Shown piece after piece: positions 28,201 to 36,872 of a stretch of DNA of 64,000 nt. Origin of the DNA: Oryzias latipes (lineage: Eukaryota > Chordata > Actinopteri > Beloniformes > Adrianichthyidae). The notes under the pieces are model-generated. The model was not told where the DNA came from. It searched no databases and saw only the letters and a program-made list of their open reading frames with translations. The first letter of the stretch is position 1, and the number at the start of each line of letters is the position of its first letter. The stretch lies in assembly GCF_002234675.1 (NCBI RefSeq), contig NC_019870.2, positions 3,802,985-3,866,984 of the forward strand, given 5' to 3'. The position numbers were made by a program, and so were the translations under genes.

Positions 28201-31200
28201 AATGTGATGATTGTAACCGATTATATTAGTGAAAAAACCTGTGACTCTGTTTGTCTCCTGGCCGTTTTCAACACGGAGGTCTGAGAAAGTGGAGGCCGCT
28301 TTCTTTGACTTGATGCTTTTATTTTGTAACCGTTTAGTTTCACAATAAGCAGATATCCAGTTGATTTTTTTGGATAAAATTCACTTTGTTTTTGCGGTAA
28401 ATTCGTTTTTTGAGATTTCTTCAAAAGGTATTTTGCATTAAAGCAAATCCAGAATCCCACTTTGCTGAGCCCGTGCACGTGCACATAAAACAGAAGTGTG
28501 CATGTTTCTACTCGAGAGTCTCAGGATTTCCCTGATGGTCAGACTGCATCACAGTGATTCATCTCTGTGTTTGTGGATCACATACCGGTTTTTCCCACGG
28601 GCCTCAAACGTGCCGCCCGCTGGCAGCAGAAGCCGAAAGGCTCGTCTTTCCGCGTTCTAACCAGCGCTTCTCCCGCTCAGATCTCCCTGGAGACGGAGCG
28701 CCTGGGTCCTCGCCGCGTGGAGAGCCTGAAGAAGGAGGACGAAGAGTGGCAGAGGAAAGCCGGCGCCGCCGTCCTGTCCATTCAAGACCTGACGGTCAAG
28801 TTCTTTGAGACCACCACCCGAGCTCTGAAAGGTAAACGGCACCGAGCGCTCGTCCTGATGCTCTTCTGCTGAAACGCTCCCACTTTGACCTTTTGGTTGT
28901 TGTTGGTGTCGGTTCTGGAGCTCCACACCGTCCCAGTCTGGCCTGAAGGAGAACGTCTCTCTCTGTGTTGCAGCGTTATACGAGCGAATGCGAGCGGATC
29001 AGAGGAAGTTTGGGAAGTCGGCGTGGGCTGCAGCGGTGGAGCGCATGGAGCGTCTGCAGTACGCCGTTTCCAAGGAAACGCTGCAGCTCATGAGAGCCAA
29101 AGAAATCAGCCTGGAGCAGAAAAAACACGGCCTGAAGGAGGAGGTGAGCAGACCCGCAGGTGACACTCGCCGTGGTCGCTCACAGGACTTCCTGTGGAGG
29201 ATCTGCTCAACCCTCAACAGACTGAAGTCCACCCATGCAGACGTGACCCCACATCATGCAGACGCGACCCCACATCACGCAGACGCGACCCCACATCATG
29301 CAGACGCGACCCCACATCATGCAGACGTGACCCCACATCATGCAGACGCGACCCCACATCATGCAGACGCGACCCCACATCATGCAGACGCGACCCCACA
29401 TCATGCAGACGCGACCCCACATCATGCAGACGCGACCCCCCACATCATGCAGACGCGACCCCCCACATCATGCAGACGCGACCCCCCACATCATGCAGAC
29501 GCGACCCCACATCATGCAGACGCGACCCCCCACATCATGCAGACGCGACCCCACATCATGCAGACGCGACCCCCACATCATGCAGACGCGACCCCACATC
29601 ATGCAGACGCGACCCCACATCATGCAGACGCGACCCCACATCATGCAGACGCGACCCCACATCATGCAGACGCGACCCCACATCATGCAGACGCGACCCC
29701 ACATCATGCAGACGCGACCCCACATCATGCAGACGCGACCCCACATCATGCAGACATGACCCCACATCATGCAGACGCGACCCCACATCATGCAGACGCG
29801 ACCCCACATCATGCAGACGCGACCCCACATCATGCAGACGTGACCCCCCCACATCATGCAGACGTGACCCCCCCCACATCATGCAGACGTGACCCCCCCA
29901 CATCATGCAGACGCGACCCCACATCATGCAGACGCGACCCCACATCATGCAGACGCGACCCCACATCATGCAGACGCCACCCCACATCATGCAGACGCGA
30001 CCCCACATCATGCAGACGCGACCCCACATCATGCAGACGCGACCCCACATCATGCAGACGCGACCCCACATCAAGCAGACGCGACCCCACATCATGCAGA
30101 CGCGACCCCACATCATGCAGACGCGACCCCACATCATGCAGACCCGACCCCACATCATGCAGACGCGACCCCACATCATGCAGACGCGACCCCACATCAT
30201 GCAGACGCGACCCCACATCAAGCAGACGCGACCCCACATCATGCAGACGCGACCCCACATCATGCAGACGCGACCCCACATCATGCAGACCCGACCCCAC
30301 ATCATGCAGACGCGACCCCACATCATGCAGACGCGACCCCACATCATGCAGACGCGACCCCACATCATGCAGACGCGACCCCACATCAGTGTCCAAATTT
30401 AACGGAAGGTTTCACAAAAGTTTGGAGATTCTTGGTTTAGAACATGAGAGTTCTGATGTATTCCTTAGAACTTTTTGTCGTTTCGTGGAGCTTCGTCTTG
30501 CTTTATGGACGCCTTTTCATGTCTCTGCAACTTTGCTTTGTTTGTGGATTTAAACTTTTTTTTTGTCTCTATACGTTTGATCTTTGTTACACAACATTAA
30601 AACTATTTGACTTCTATTTTTGCTTTAAAAAACAAGGAAAAAATTCACTTTTGGATTCTTTGCTTTCAGTTTTCATCTCAATTTATAATTTCAGTTCAGA
30701 GTTTTCTTTTTCAGAGTTGATCCTTTTTTATGTGGGGGCGGAGCTTTACACTCATTGGTTCTTGGGACATGATTGACATCGGGTAACGGAGGTTATGGTG
30801 ATGACATTTCCACTCCAGAAGGATGACACAGGAGACGCAGTTTGAAAGAGGAAGTGATGTCACCATAACTTCTGTCAATTATGTCCATAGAACCAATGGG
30901 TGTGAAGCTCCGCCCCCCACATATCATTAGGATCAACTCTGATAAGGAAAACTCTGAATTGAAATTATAAAGAGAGGGTTTGTTGACATGTTTTTACCAG
31001 GAAATCTCTTTTCTCCGCTTAAAGCTCGGCTGCACTCTTTAGTAGGTTTTTCTTGGCGGTTTTCAGATGCAGAGTCTGCAGGGCGGGGACGGCGCCATGC
31101 TGCGGCTGGACCAGCTGGAGGCGCTGTACTACGAACTGCAGCTGCAGCTGTACGACATTCAGGCCGAAGTGCTGCGCTGCGAGGAGCTGCTGCTGACTGC

Positions 31201-32811
31201 GCAGCTTCAGAGTCTGCGCAGGCAGATGAGCGGTAAGCTCCGCCTTCGTGCCTCAGAGAAAGCCTTGCCTCAAAGAAAAAAAACAAACCCTTCTGATCCG
31301 ACATTTCCACAGAGTACCGGGACGAGGTGGTGTACTACGACGCCTTTGAGAGCCCCGACGCCATGAAGGGCGTGGAGGACCCCGGCCCGCCGCCGTCACA
31401 CCAGAGAGAAGAAGAACTGAGCGCGCTCCAGCAGAGGGCGCGGCAGCTGGAGGCCCGCAGAGGCCGCATCACATCCAAGAAGGTCTATCTCAAAAACAAG
31501 AAGGTGAGCCGCCGCATTGACGGCCCCGAGGCCTTCCTGCAGACGGCCGCACTGGTTCACGCCGCTTCTGTTCCTCATTAGGAAATCTGCATCGACAAAC
31601 ACAAGCAGAAGACGCTGCAGCGGCGAGGAAGCAGCGCCTGTGCGCAGCAGGTCAGACGTCCCGCAGGAAAACGCTCCGTAAAAATGTCGATGTCAGAAGA
31701 TAAAGGAAACGACGACGTCATCAGCAGGAGCCTGAAGGCTTTTCTGTGTTTTAGGAGGAGGAGGAGGAGGAAGAGGATGAAGCCGAGCGAAACGCCAGAG
31801 TGAGTCAGGACAGACGGAAGACTCTGGACAGACTCCGCAGCCTCAAACAGGTGAAAGCTCAGCCGGTTCGGGGAAGGGCTGGACCCCCCTCTGGACCTGT
31901 ATGGGGGGGTTGACCCGTGGAGGGTTTGGGGGTCACCCATTGACTCTCCTGTCTCCTCCCCCTCAGCGTTATCCAGGTCAGGTCACGCTGAGGTCCGGTC
32001 GGCTGAGGCGGGCGGCGCCGAGCATGCAGGCCGTCAGCGTTCAGACCGACTCCATGTCGGACCTCCCAGAACTCTCTGCTCCTCTGGCGGGCTGCTGCGC
32101 CTCTTTGCCGCCCGTCGACCTGCAAAGCTGCGCCGTCCCCCCTCCCTTCCTGTCGCTGCCTCCTCTTCCAGCTCCTTCATCTGCTGTCCGGCTGGATTCC
32201 CCTCCGCCCCCGCCCCCTCCTCCGCCGCTTCCCCCTCCTCCTCTGCTTCCTCCCCCGGAGACGGCGTCCTGCAGCCCGGTGCGTCAGCAGAGGAGCGAGT
32301 CCGAAGTGGCGCCGCTGCCTCTGGCTCCTTTCTGCCCGCGGTTCTTTGACAGCAGCCAGCTGATGACGGCGAGGAAGAAGCTGAGGAAGACCGCCTCCCT
32401 GGATTCGTCGCAGTGGAGACGAGGTCAGGAGAGCCTCGGCGCTCAGAACGTCCGTGTCTGCCGTACGCCTAAACGTCTGCTCTGTCCGCAGCGAGCTCGC
32501 CGATGGACGAGGTGCTGGCGTCGCTCAAGCGCGGCAGTTTCCACCTGAGGAAGGCGGAGCTCCGCGTCCTGGGCCCCGACCCGGACGATGACAGCAACAA
32601 CATCCTGGCTCAGATCCGCCAGGGCGTCCGGCTGAAGAAGGTGCGCAGCCGCCCCGAGCAGCAGCAGCAGCAGCGCCTCCCCAAGAGCTTCCCGCACTCG
32701 GCCGACGCGCTGACCCGCAGCATCCACGAGGCGCTGAGGAGGATCAAGGAGGCGTCGCCGGAGTCGGAGTCGGAGGACGAGGGCCTCCCCTGCACCGACT
32801 GGGAAAACTGA
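3662..32811 (+). CDS. jmy: jmy, junction-mediating and regulatory protein (10 exons, 855 aa)
   Basis: JMY nucleates actin through tandem WH2 motifs, activates Arp2/3 through its CA region, and works with p300 in p53 responses. Join: 3662-4435, 13801-13974, 28681-28831, 28974-29143, 31067-31232, 31313-31503, 31582-31650, 31755-31850, 31967-32423, 32492-32811. Every intron is GT-AG, the phases agree, and the total is 2568 nt. Order: conserved N-terminus with HKFVFIVAWN and FAITCHNRT; a shortened low-complexity stretch; a conserved block from about residue 135 (SWAGLFSFQDLRAVHQQLC); a coiled-coil-rich centre; a polyproline run in exon 9; three WH2-like motifs; and an acidic end PCTDWEN. Human JMY is about 988 residues. 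Most of the difference is the reduced disordered part of exon 1 and a shorter segment before the prolines. The N-terminal ESGWVSV matches the region reported to bind LC3 in mammals. Start chosen because MSFAMEE aligns with the family start. Confidence 0.97.
5155..5873. mobile_element. MITE with GCCTC(G/C)TTTCCAC ends, interrupted
   Basis: Ends are inverted copies of GCCTC(G/C)TTTCCAC(A/T)GAGC, 16 of 18 bases identical. A second element (5212-5486) was inserted later and splits it, so the native length is about 436 bp. No coding capacity. The exact family is not recognised. Confidence 0.6.
5212..5486. mobile_element. hAT-like MITE with 8-bp target duplication
   Basis: A 275-bp element opening TGGGGCTGCACGATA and closing with a degenerate inverse. 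It is flanked by a perfect 8-bp direct repeat GTCCAGGC at 5204-5211 and 5487-5494, as expected for hAT transposition. It sits inside the older MITE at 5155-5873, which dates it as the younger insertion. Confidence 0.75.
5910..6130 (+). repeat. tRNA-derived SINE
   Basis: TAGCTCAGCTGAT at 5931-5943 resembles a pol III A box and GGTTTGATTCC at 5966-5976 a B box with one mismatch. The downstream 'gggcatccagcggaaaac' matches the tail seen in many fish SINEs. The ends are approximate. Confidence 0.65.
6543..6648. repeat. inverted repeat, 22-bp arms
   Basis: Arms beginning ATTGCTTCCTGATACGGGCG face each other across about 60 bases that include a CATGGCGGCGCC segment. 'acttcctgtttggga' to its right resembles part of the dispersed family described at 15939, so it may be a rearranged member. 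Confidence 0.6.
7436..7509. repeat. large imperfect hairpin, ~36-bp arms
   Basis: Two ~36-base arms centred on 7472/7473 around GTGACTTTTAAGTCAC pair with only a few mismatches. It looks like a near-bare palindromic MITE. No TA or TTAA duplication was confirmed. Confidence 0.7.
8158..8190. repeat. poly-C run plus CA microsatellite
   Basis: A run of about 14 C followed by about nine CA units within jmy intron 1. Confidence 0.9.
9150..9280 (+). repeat. fish LINE/SINE 3' tail fragment
   Basis: 'ccagggtgtaccgagc', 'gataggctccagcaacccc' and a closing 'agataaatagatgga' match the 3' tail shared by many fish LINE/SINE families. The 5' part is absent, as in a truncated insertion. Confidence 0.65.
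13801..13974 (+). CDS. jmy: jmy exon 2
   Basis: Residues 259-316, from VLDKHRAMDSMVDLL to LRRQQIK, phase 0 at both ends. It aligns with human LLDKHKNTESMVELL and LLQPFRDMRELAMLRRQQIK. Confidence 0.96.
15939..16480 (+). repeat. dispersed repeat family D1, longest copy
   Basis: Opens with ACTGTATATGAGAACTGGAC, then 'aacaggaagtaccagctggc', 'attggtcag', 'ctgattggtgag' and 'aaacatggcggtgtctg'. Related copies lie at 24000-24370, 34690-34975, 35000-35570 (inverted) and 40943-41275, with a short piece at 21160-21250. No open frame is shared, so this is a non-autonomous repeat. The family name is unknown to me. Confidence 0.75.
17978..19183. mobile_element. ~1.2-kb element with TTACATGGGCAAAA inverted ends
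   Basis: Left end GCGGTTACATGGGCAAAA and right end (inverted) GCGTTTACATGGGCAAAA. Just inside both ends are repeated CCGATC/GATCGG words. The interior is GC-rich and has open frames on both strands without a recognisable transposase. The superfamily is unclear and no target duplication was confirmed. Confidence 0.65.
19244..19291. repeat. G homopolymer tract
   Basis: About 31 consecutive G, a short break, then ten more. It could form G-quadruplex on the + strand. Length is uncertain because such tracts are hard to sequence. Confidence 0.85.
21160..21250 (+). repeat. D1 family, short piece
   Basis: A gactgtatat(c/g)agaact opening and 'aaacaggaagtggca' match the 5' part of D1; the rest is absent. 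It immediately precedes the relative of the 17978 element. Confidence 0.55.
21290..21830. mobile_element. relative of the 17978-19183 element
   Basis: Shares with 18280-18490 the order 'tttttaatccgtg(t/c)ggtc', 'acattagcc', 'aatgccgcaat', 'tgtgggaa', 'acatcagcctttattttgt' and 'actggaaacaca'. The terminal repeats are not evident here, so it is a partial or diverged copy. Confidence 0.6.
21877..22290. repeat. tandem array of hairpin modules
   Basis: Five or six successive inverted repeats are built on AAATGAAAAAGCA and TGCTTTTTCATTT. The first (21877-21918) has perfect 16-bp arms, TTAAAATGAAAATGCA and its complement. Modules are joined by repeated linkers such as 'ataagcgg' and 'ttgagtca'. Confidence 0.7.
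22405..23632. repeat. 37-bp satellite with higher-order units
   Basis: The basic unit contains CATAGGACGGCTAATGCTAA followed by a TATAATGGAATT stretch, 37 bp. Three longer units, each opening ATAACAGTAGGGATCG, begin near 22406, 22761 and 23042. The first spacing exceeds the second by 74 bases, which is exactly two basic units. The array decays after ~23600. Confidence 0.85.
24000..24370 (+). repeat. D1 family, 5'-truncated copy
   Basis: Matches the second part of the 15939 copy: 'aaataaacagctgtt', 'attggtcag', 'gataatcctcattt', 'cctgattggtgag' and 'aacatggcggcttcc'. The opening segment is missing. Confidence 0.7.
27124..27152. repeat. poly-C run
   Basis: About 17 C in a row. A G/GT mixed tract follows at 27353-27390. 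Confidence 0.85.
28681..28831 (+). CDS. jmy: jmy exon 3
   Basis: From ISLETERLGPRRVESLKKED through VLSIQDLTVKFFE to the first base of an Ala codon. It matches human GPRRIESLKKED and AVLSIQDLTVKYFE. Start of the central coiled-coil region. Confidence 0.96.
28974..29143 (+). CDS. jmy: jmy exon 4
   Basis: LYERMRADQRKFGKSAW to KHGLKEE, with ERMERLQYAVSKETLQLMRAKE inside (coiled coil). It ends before a GTGAGC donor. The same reading frame continues open into the intron and through the minisatellite up to a stop at 30551-30553. Confidence 0.96.
29231..30388. repeat. 21-bp minisatellite in jmy intron 4 (~55 copies)
   Basis: Unit ACCCCACATCATGCAGACGCG, nearly perfect over ~1.16 kb. Variants include GTG for GCG, an extra C or two in the C run, CATCAAG for CATCATG, and CCC for CGC. 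The last two recur 147 bases apart (30073 and 30220; 30141 and 30288), showing a seven-unit higher-order duplication. Each unit has two CpGs. Because 21 is a multiple of 3, five of six frames are open, which creates long false ORFs. Confidence 0.97.
30682..30971. mobile_element. 290-bp palindromic MITE in jmy intron 4
   Basis: The left arm begins TTTATAATTTCAGTTCAGAG and the right arm is its near-perfect inverse. Pairing continues through 'gttgatcct' and 'gcggagctt' to 'tatggtgatgaca' and 'tgatgtcaccata'. No coding capacity. Confidence 0.8.
31067..31232 (+). CDS. jmy: jmy exon 5
   Basis: MQSLQGGDGAMLRLDQLEAL to QLQSLRRQMS plus one base. It matches human MQSLRGG..AIARLDQLEADYYDLQLQLYEVQ. Heptad-rich. 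Confidence 0.95.
31313..31503 (+). CDS. jmy: jmy exon 6
   Basis: EYRDEVVYYDAFESPDAM to RGRITSKKVYLKNKK. Human has KRDEVVYYDTYESMEAM and RGRVSAKKSYLRNKK. End of the main coiled coil. Confidence 0.95.
31582..31650 (+). CDS. jmy: jmy exon 7
   Basis: EICIDKHKQKTLQRR to CAQQ, 23 codons, phase 0 at both ends, between a TCATTAG acceptor and a GTCAGA donor. It matches human EICIAKHNEKIQQR and then diverges. Confidence 0.88.
31755..31850 (+). CDS. jmy: jmy exon 8
   Basis: Starts with an acidic run (GAG repeats) then RVSQDRRKTLDRLRSLKQ, matching human WVSQERQRTLDRLRTFKQ. The run of Glu codons may vary in length between individuals. Confidence 0.93.
31967..32423 (+). CDS. jmy: jmy exon 9
   Basis: RYPGQVTLRSGRLRRA opens it (human RYPGQVILKSTRLR). 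A proline-rich segment (about 32200-32265) is the likely profilin/SH3 site. LFDSS-type FFDSSQLMTARKKLRKTAS is the first WH2-like motif. The middle is poorly conserved. Confidence 0.95.
32492..32811 (+). CDS. jmy: jmy exon 10
   Basis: SSPMDEVLASLKRGSFHL is the second WH2 motif and DDSNNILAQIRQGVRLKKV the third. ALTRSIHEALRRIKEAS forms the Arp2/3-binding central helix, followed by an acidic tail ending CTDWEN, stop TGA 32809-32811. This end is the most conserved part of the family. A CAG-rich tract encodes EQQQQQ. Confidence 0.97.
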
Positions 32812-34650
32812 GGTGACGCCGTCAGACCCGAAACTTTTACGGAGCCAAAACGAAGAGAAAAGGAGCAGAACAGACAAACCCGGGTCACCTTGGTGCAATT
32901 TCAACGAAGACGCTTCGTTTTTGTTGTGTGTTTTTTGTTTTAATACGTGTTCTTTGACCACTGGTCTTTCTGTGTTGGAGGACGACTCCAACCTCTGCTG
33001 CGTCAGAGCCGACTGTAGCTCGCCGCCACGTTTTTACAAAGTGAGCGTTCTCTCGCCTCAGTCTCCACTTCAACCATTTACTGTACGCGCTGCAGCGCTG
33101 CGACACCTTCAACAGTGCCTGTCGATCTAAAAACTCGAAGTGGCTGCAGAGGTCTTCGGTTTGAACACTGGGAAGCAGACTTTTCACTCTCGTCTGTGCA
33201 GATGGCGCCAACGCCGCCTCAGTATTTTATGAGCAACCCGTCCAGGTTCCAGCTGTCAGTCACTCAGAGGGATGATCGGAGCGTGCACGTTTCACAGAAC
33301 CATGTGTAGAAACAAATCCTGAAAGAACGTTCGGGTTTTTCTTCAGAAAAAAATGACCCGATTGAATCTGAAGAGGCTCTGAACACATATTTATAGGGAG
33401 AAAGGGATCGCTCTACCTTCACTGCCCTCTGCTGGCAGCTGCCATCCATTACGCCTGAAAACACAGTAAATGTGATGTTTTGTTGATTTTGTGGAGCTTG
33501 TTTGCTGCCCCCCCTTGTGTGTTCTGGAGTTTAGTTTTAAATGCGTGTTGTTTTGAGAATTTTCTTTCTTTCTTTTTTAAACCATTACATCTTTCCGTCT
33601 TCTTTTATTTTAACGTTTGTTTTAGTAAATGTGATTCCAGGAGTGAAAGAATTTCAGCTCAGATGAGCATCAAACGCAGATTTCTCTTATTGGAAACGAA
33701 ACGTTTCATCACAGCTGGCAGAGATTTTTCAGTCATCAACTCAGAACTTTGAAAGTTCCTCGCATACGACAGAAATCAGAGCAAAAATTCGTGTTTTTTT
33801 TTCCTTTCACGTTTAGCTGCTTCCTGTGGAAAAACCACCAACGGTTTTCTCCTCCTGGGGGGGTTTTCAGCAGCTTCCTTCAAATTGTATCCCATAAATC
33901 AAAACCTTTGTAAACTTTTTTCTTTACACAAATGAGAGGGGGGGGGGACAGGAATTAAGGAACTTCAGGCATGAACGTTGCTGAAAAGTTTCAAATCAAA
34001 CATTTCTCTTTCTTAAAATTGACCGAAAAAGAAAATAACTGATTTATTTACAAATATGAAGAGCAAAAATGTCGGGTAAAATAAAAGAGCTCTATGCCTC
34101 AGTCCTTAACTCTCCACCTCCTCTAAGGACTCCTCCAGGATGACCGTTAGCTTTCATTGGGAAGATTCTCATTTCAAACCAGTCGCTTACGGTTTAGTTG
34201 CAGGATTTTTTGTGATTTTGCTGTTTACGCCTTTTTCTGCTCAGCTATGCTAACCGTAGCACCGCCCGCTACCTGAGCGGCGAGCTGCGGCTCCTGGCCT
34301 TCCCGTCATTGTCGTACAGTTTTCCCGCCGCCGTTCCTTCTTATGCATGTGACCGGTTCCCGGACAGGACTCGTCACGCCGTACGTGCAATAACGAAGAT
34401 GGAAGAAAAGTCATTTTTAGGAATTGTACTGTAATGAGATGTAAATCATGAAAAATGTATCCGCATGCCTAAATGTATTGAAGTATTTATTAAAACTTCA
34501 TATTTTAAAGATTTTTTTTAAAGCGTACAAATACAAATGTACTTTATATATAAACTTTGTTTTCCTATCATGACATTCCTCTTTGCTTTCTATATCTTAT
34601 ATTTATAATGGTTTTTCTTTCAAAATAAAAGCTCAAAATGTTGGAGTTTT
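32812..34650 (+). other. jmy: jmy 3' UTR (probable)
   Basis: Non-coding sequence after the jmy stop. The best canonical AATAAA is at 34624-34629, which would give a 3' UTR of about 1.8 kb. A short G run is near 33938. No other gene seen. Confidence 0.55.
34624..34629 (+). terminator. jmy: candidate jmy poly(A) signal
   Basis: AATAAA followed by 'aaagctcaaaatgttgg' and a T-rich stretch, as in a cleavage site. Earlier weaker candidates exist, so usage is unproven. Confidence 0.45.
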
Positions 34651-34689
34651 TTTTAAAGAGGATTCTAGAGCTTCATTCATTCAACTGTT

Positions 34690-34975
34690 AAAAACCACTG
34701 ACTGTATCTTAGAACTGGACTGAGTGACCCCGCCCCCTGGTGTTCCAAACAGGAAGTGGCTCTAATAAGTCAAAATACCATAGACACCTATAGAGACATA
34801 AACATCTGTCAATCAGTCATTCTATTGGTCAGAAGAAACATTTTTGATCTGATACTTTTGTTCTTCTGTAGTGCAGGTTGTGTGAATTCCGACCAATCCC
34901 TGCTTGATGACATCATTTAGTTCCAACATGGTGGTGTCCGTGTATCGACTGAATTGGCCTCATTTAGTTAGAGCA
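34690..34975 (+). repeat. D1 family copy (right-facing)
   Basis: Opens CTGACTGTATCTTAGAACTG and continues with 'ccaaacaggaagtggct', 'tctattggtcagaag' and 'ccaacatggtggtgtcc'. It faces the inverted copy that follows. Confidence 0.7.
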
Positions 34976-34999
34976 GGAAGTAAACCATTTTCTGTGGAT

Positions 35000-35570
35000 G
35001 ACATCACACTCACTCACTCCAGCTCTCACATACTGTCAATGGGTGAGGCAGCGTCAACTCCACCCATCAGCAGGTGACGTTTTTTGGTGGGGGCACGAAG
35101 GAGCACCAATTAGTGTGATGTCATCCATAGAATTCACTTCCAACCAAATGAAGTCGGGGATACGGACGGACGCTGTCATGTTGGAGCCAGAAATCGGCAG
35201 AAAGCATCGATTGGTTTGAGTCATCGTTTCTATGCCAACCACTCTCGCCAATCAGGAGTGAGCTTGTTGGAAGGCCACACCCCTACCTTTTAAAGGCGGG
35301 CTAGACACAATTTGTCAAGCGTTTTGAGCAAAGGATGTGAGCAATTAGAGGCCTCTGATTGGTCAGTTTCTAACTTGGATAACAAACTACAGAAAAAAAC
35401 ATGAAGGAAAAAAAGGCTATCAGAGGCAGAACGCTTATTCTGACCAACAGAAGGAATCTTTCTCCATAGAAGTCTATGGGATTTATGGGAACCAGCAAGT
35501 ACTTCCTGTTTGGAACACCAGAGGGAAGGGGTCACTCAGTCCAGTTCTCATATACAGTCAATAAACGCAT
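35000..35570 (-). repeat. D1 family copy (inverted)
   Basis: Read on the - strand it starts near 35563 with TGACTGTATATGAGAACTGG and follows the D1 order to about 35000. With 34690-34975 it makes a head-to-head pair about 0.9 kb long in the convergent jmy-homer1 gap. Confidence 0.7.
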
Positions 35571-36683
35571 CAAGACTTTGCCTTTGTGTCTTAAGAATTT
35601 TTAAAAGAGTTTAGAACATATTATGATTAATATTATGGCTTAAATTTGTGCAGATTTCTCCTTCATCTTGACGAAGTTGGGCAGAGTGAACCTCCTGATG
35701 GAGACGCAAAAACAGAACAGACTTTGCTCCGGTGATTGGATTTGTTTTACTATAAATCAAAATGACATTTTGTGTTTTGAAGCATGTGATTGAATCAACA
35801 TTAGAACGTTCAACCCATACCTTTTCAGCAGGAAAATGTCCCCCCGTGAGTCCCGACCACCACCGAGCCCTTGAGGCGTGTTCTTCCGGCTGTAGCAGTT
35901 TGTTTGTTTTTGGCAACAGTTACTCCCACAAAAAAGTACCGCTAGTTAGCTAGCATTGATGCATCTTTGTGCCAAAGGCAACGTCAGTAAGAGTTGAGAT
36001 CTGTACAGGAAAAGACCATTTGGCAAAAGACAAAAAAAAAAAAAGAAAGATTCTCGTACCGCCGCTTTCTCGTAACAAAGACATCGCCCGTTTTTCCATC
36101 TGACGGCCGCCTAGCCGGAAAAAGAACGAGGTAAAAATAAAGTTATCTCGATTGACGATAATTTAAGAAAAAAAAAAAATTTTTTTAACAAAAAGAATTC
36201 AGTCGTGGAAATTCAAGTCGAGAAGAAAAGCAGACATCTGATTCGTCCACACACAACTGGAGTATAAAAGGTTTGTTTAAATAAACGTATTGAAAGAAAA
36301 GCGGCTGAATTAAGCTCCACCTCTTTTCGTTTCTGCGAGGGCGGAGCCATCTATACCTGAAGGTGAAAAGGGTTTTAAAGTGATGTTTTTCGTATTGCTC
36401 ATATACTGAATGTAGGAGACGTGGCAGTCCCCCCCCCCCCAATAGTTCGCTGTTTCCGTGACAACTGAATGGAGGGAGCGATGAGATGGGGGTCCAGAGT
36501 GGAGCAAGGGGGGGAAGGCTTCCCCTTGGCTGCTTGTAAACAATCCGTGTGTACCGCTGATGCGTGGGGTCGCATGTAAACTCTGACACGTGACAAATGA
36601 AAAAATTCAAGTCGTGGCGTGATGCCGGTACCGACGTGCAGAACGGTGCAAGTGCTGTGCCGTGGGGAGGGGGCGGACTCTTC
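35571..36683 (-). other. homer1: homer1 3' flank / 3' UTR region
   Basis: No coding sequence beyond the homer1 stop. I found no AATAAA or ATTAAA on the - strand within this stretch, so the homer1 transcript end is not located. Confidence 0.5.
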
Positions 36684-36872
36684 CTAGCTGCCCTCGATCA
36701 GCTTGACCAGCGTGTCGCGCAGCTCCGTCAGCTCGAAGATCTTGCCGTCCAGCATCTCCAGCAGGGAGCGCAGGTTCTTCCGGTAGGTCTCCCTCTCCAG
36801 CTGGATGCCCTCCAGGCGCTGCTCCAGGTCGCTCAGCTGCGCCTCCAGAGTCCGGTTCCTCGCCTCGGTGTC
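36684..36872 (-). CDS. homer1: homer1 exon 9 (last coding)
   Basis: [20 protein letters not shown] to the TAG stop at 36684-36686. Leucine-zipper-like C-terminus that drives tetramer formation. Human: [18 protein letters not shown]. Confidence 0.97.
   Translation of the reverse strand, partial: DTEARNRTLEAQLSDLEQRLEGIQLERETYRKNLRSLLEMLDGKIFELTELRDTLVKLIEGS

Larger units (their letters stand above)
13975..28680 (+). other. jmy: jmy intron 2 (14.7 kb)
   Basis: The largest intron. It holds a long dispersed repeat copy (15939-16480), an AT tract near 16160, a TIR element (17978-19183) and its relative (21290-21830), a tandem set of hairpins (21877-22290), a 37-bp satellite (22405-23632), a further dispersed copy (24000-24370) and several homopolymer runs. 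Open frames inside it have no recognisable protein signature. Confidence 0.75.

Noticed and set aside
29194-30440. Long open frames of HHADATP, TSCRRDP, HIMQTRP (+) and MMWGRVC, HDVGSRL (-) repeats
   Set aside because: They are produced by a 21-bp minisatellite that lacks stops in five of six frames; not separate genes. Only the exon-4 read-through is kept, as a finding.
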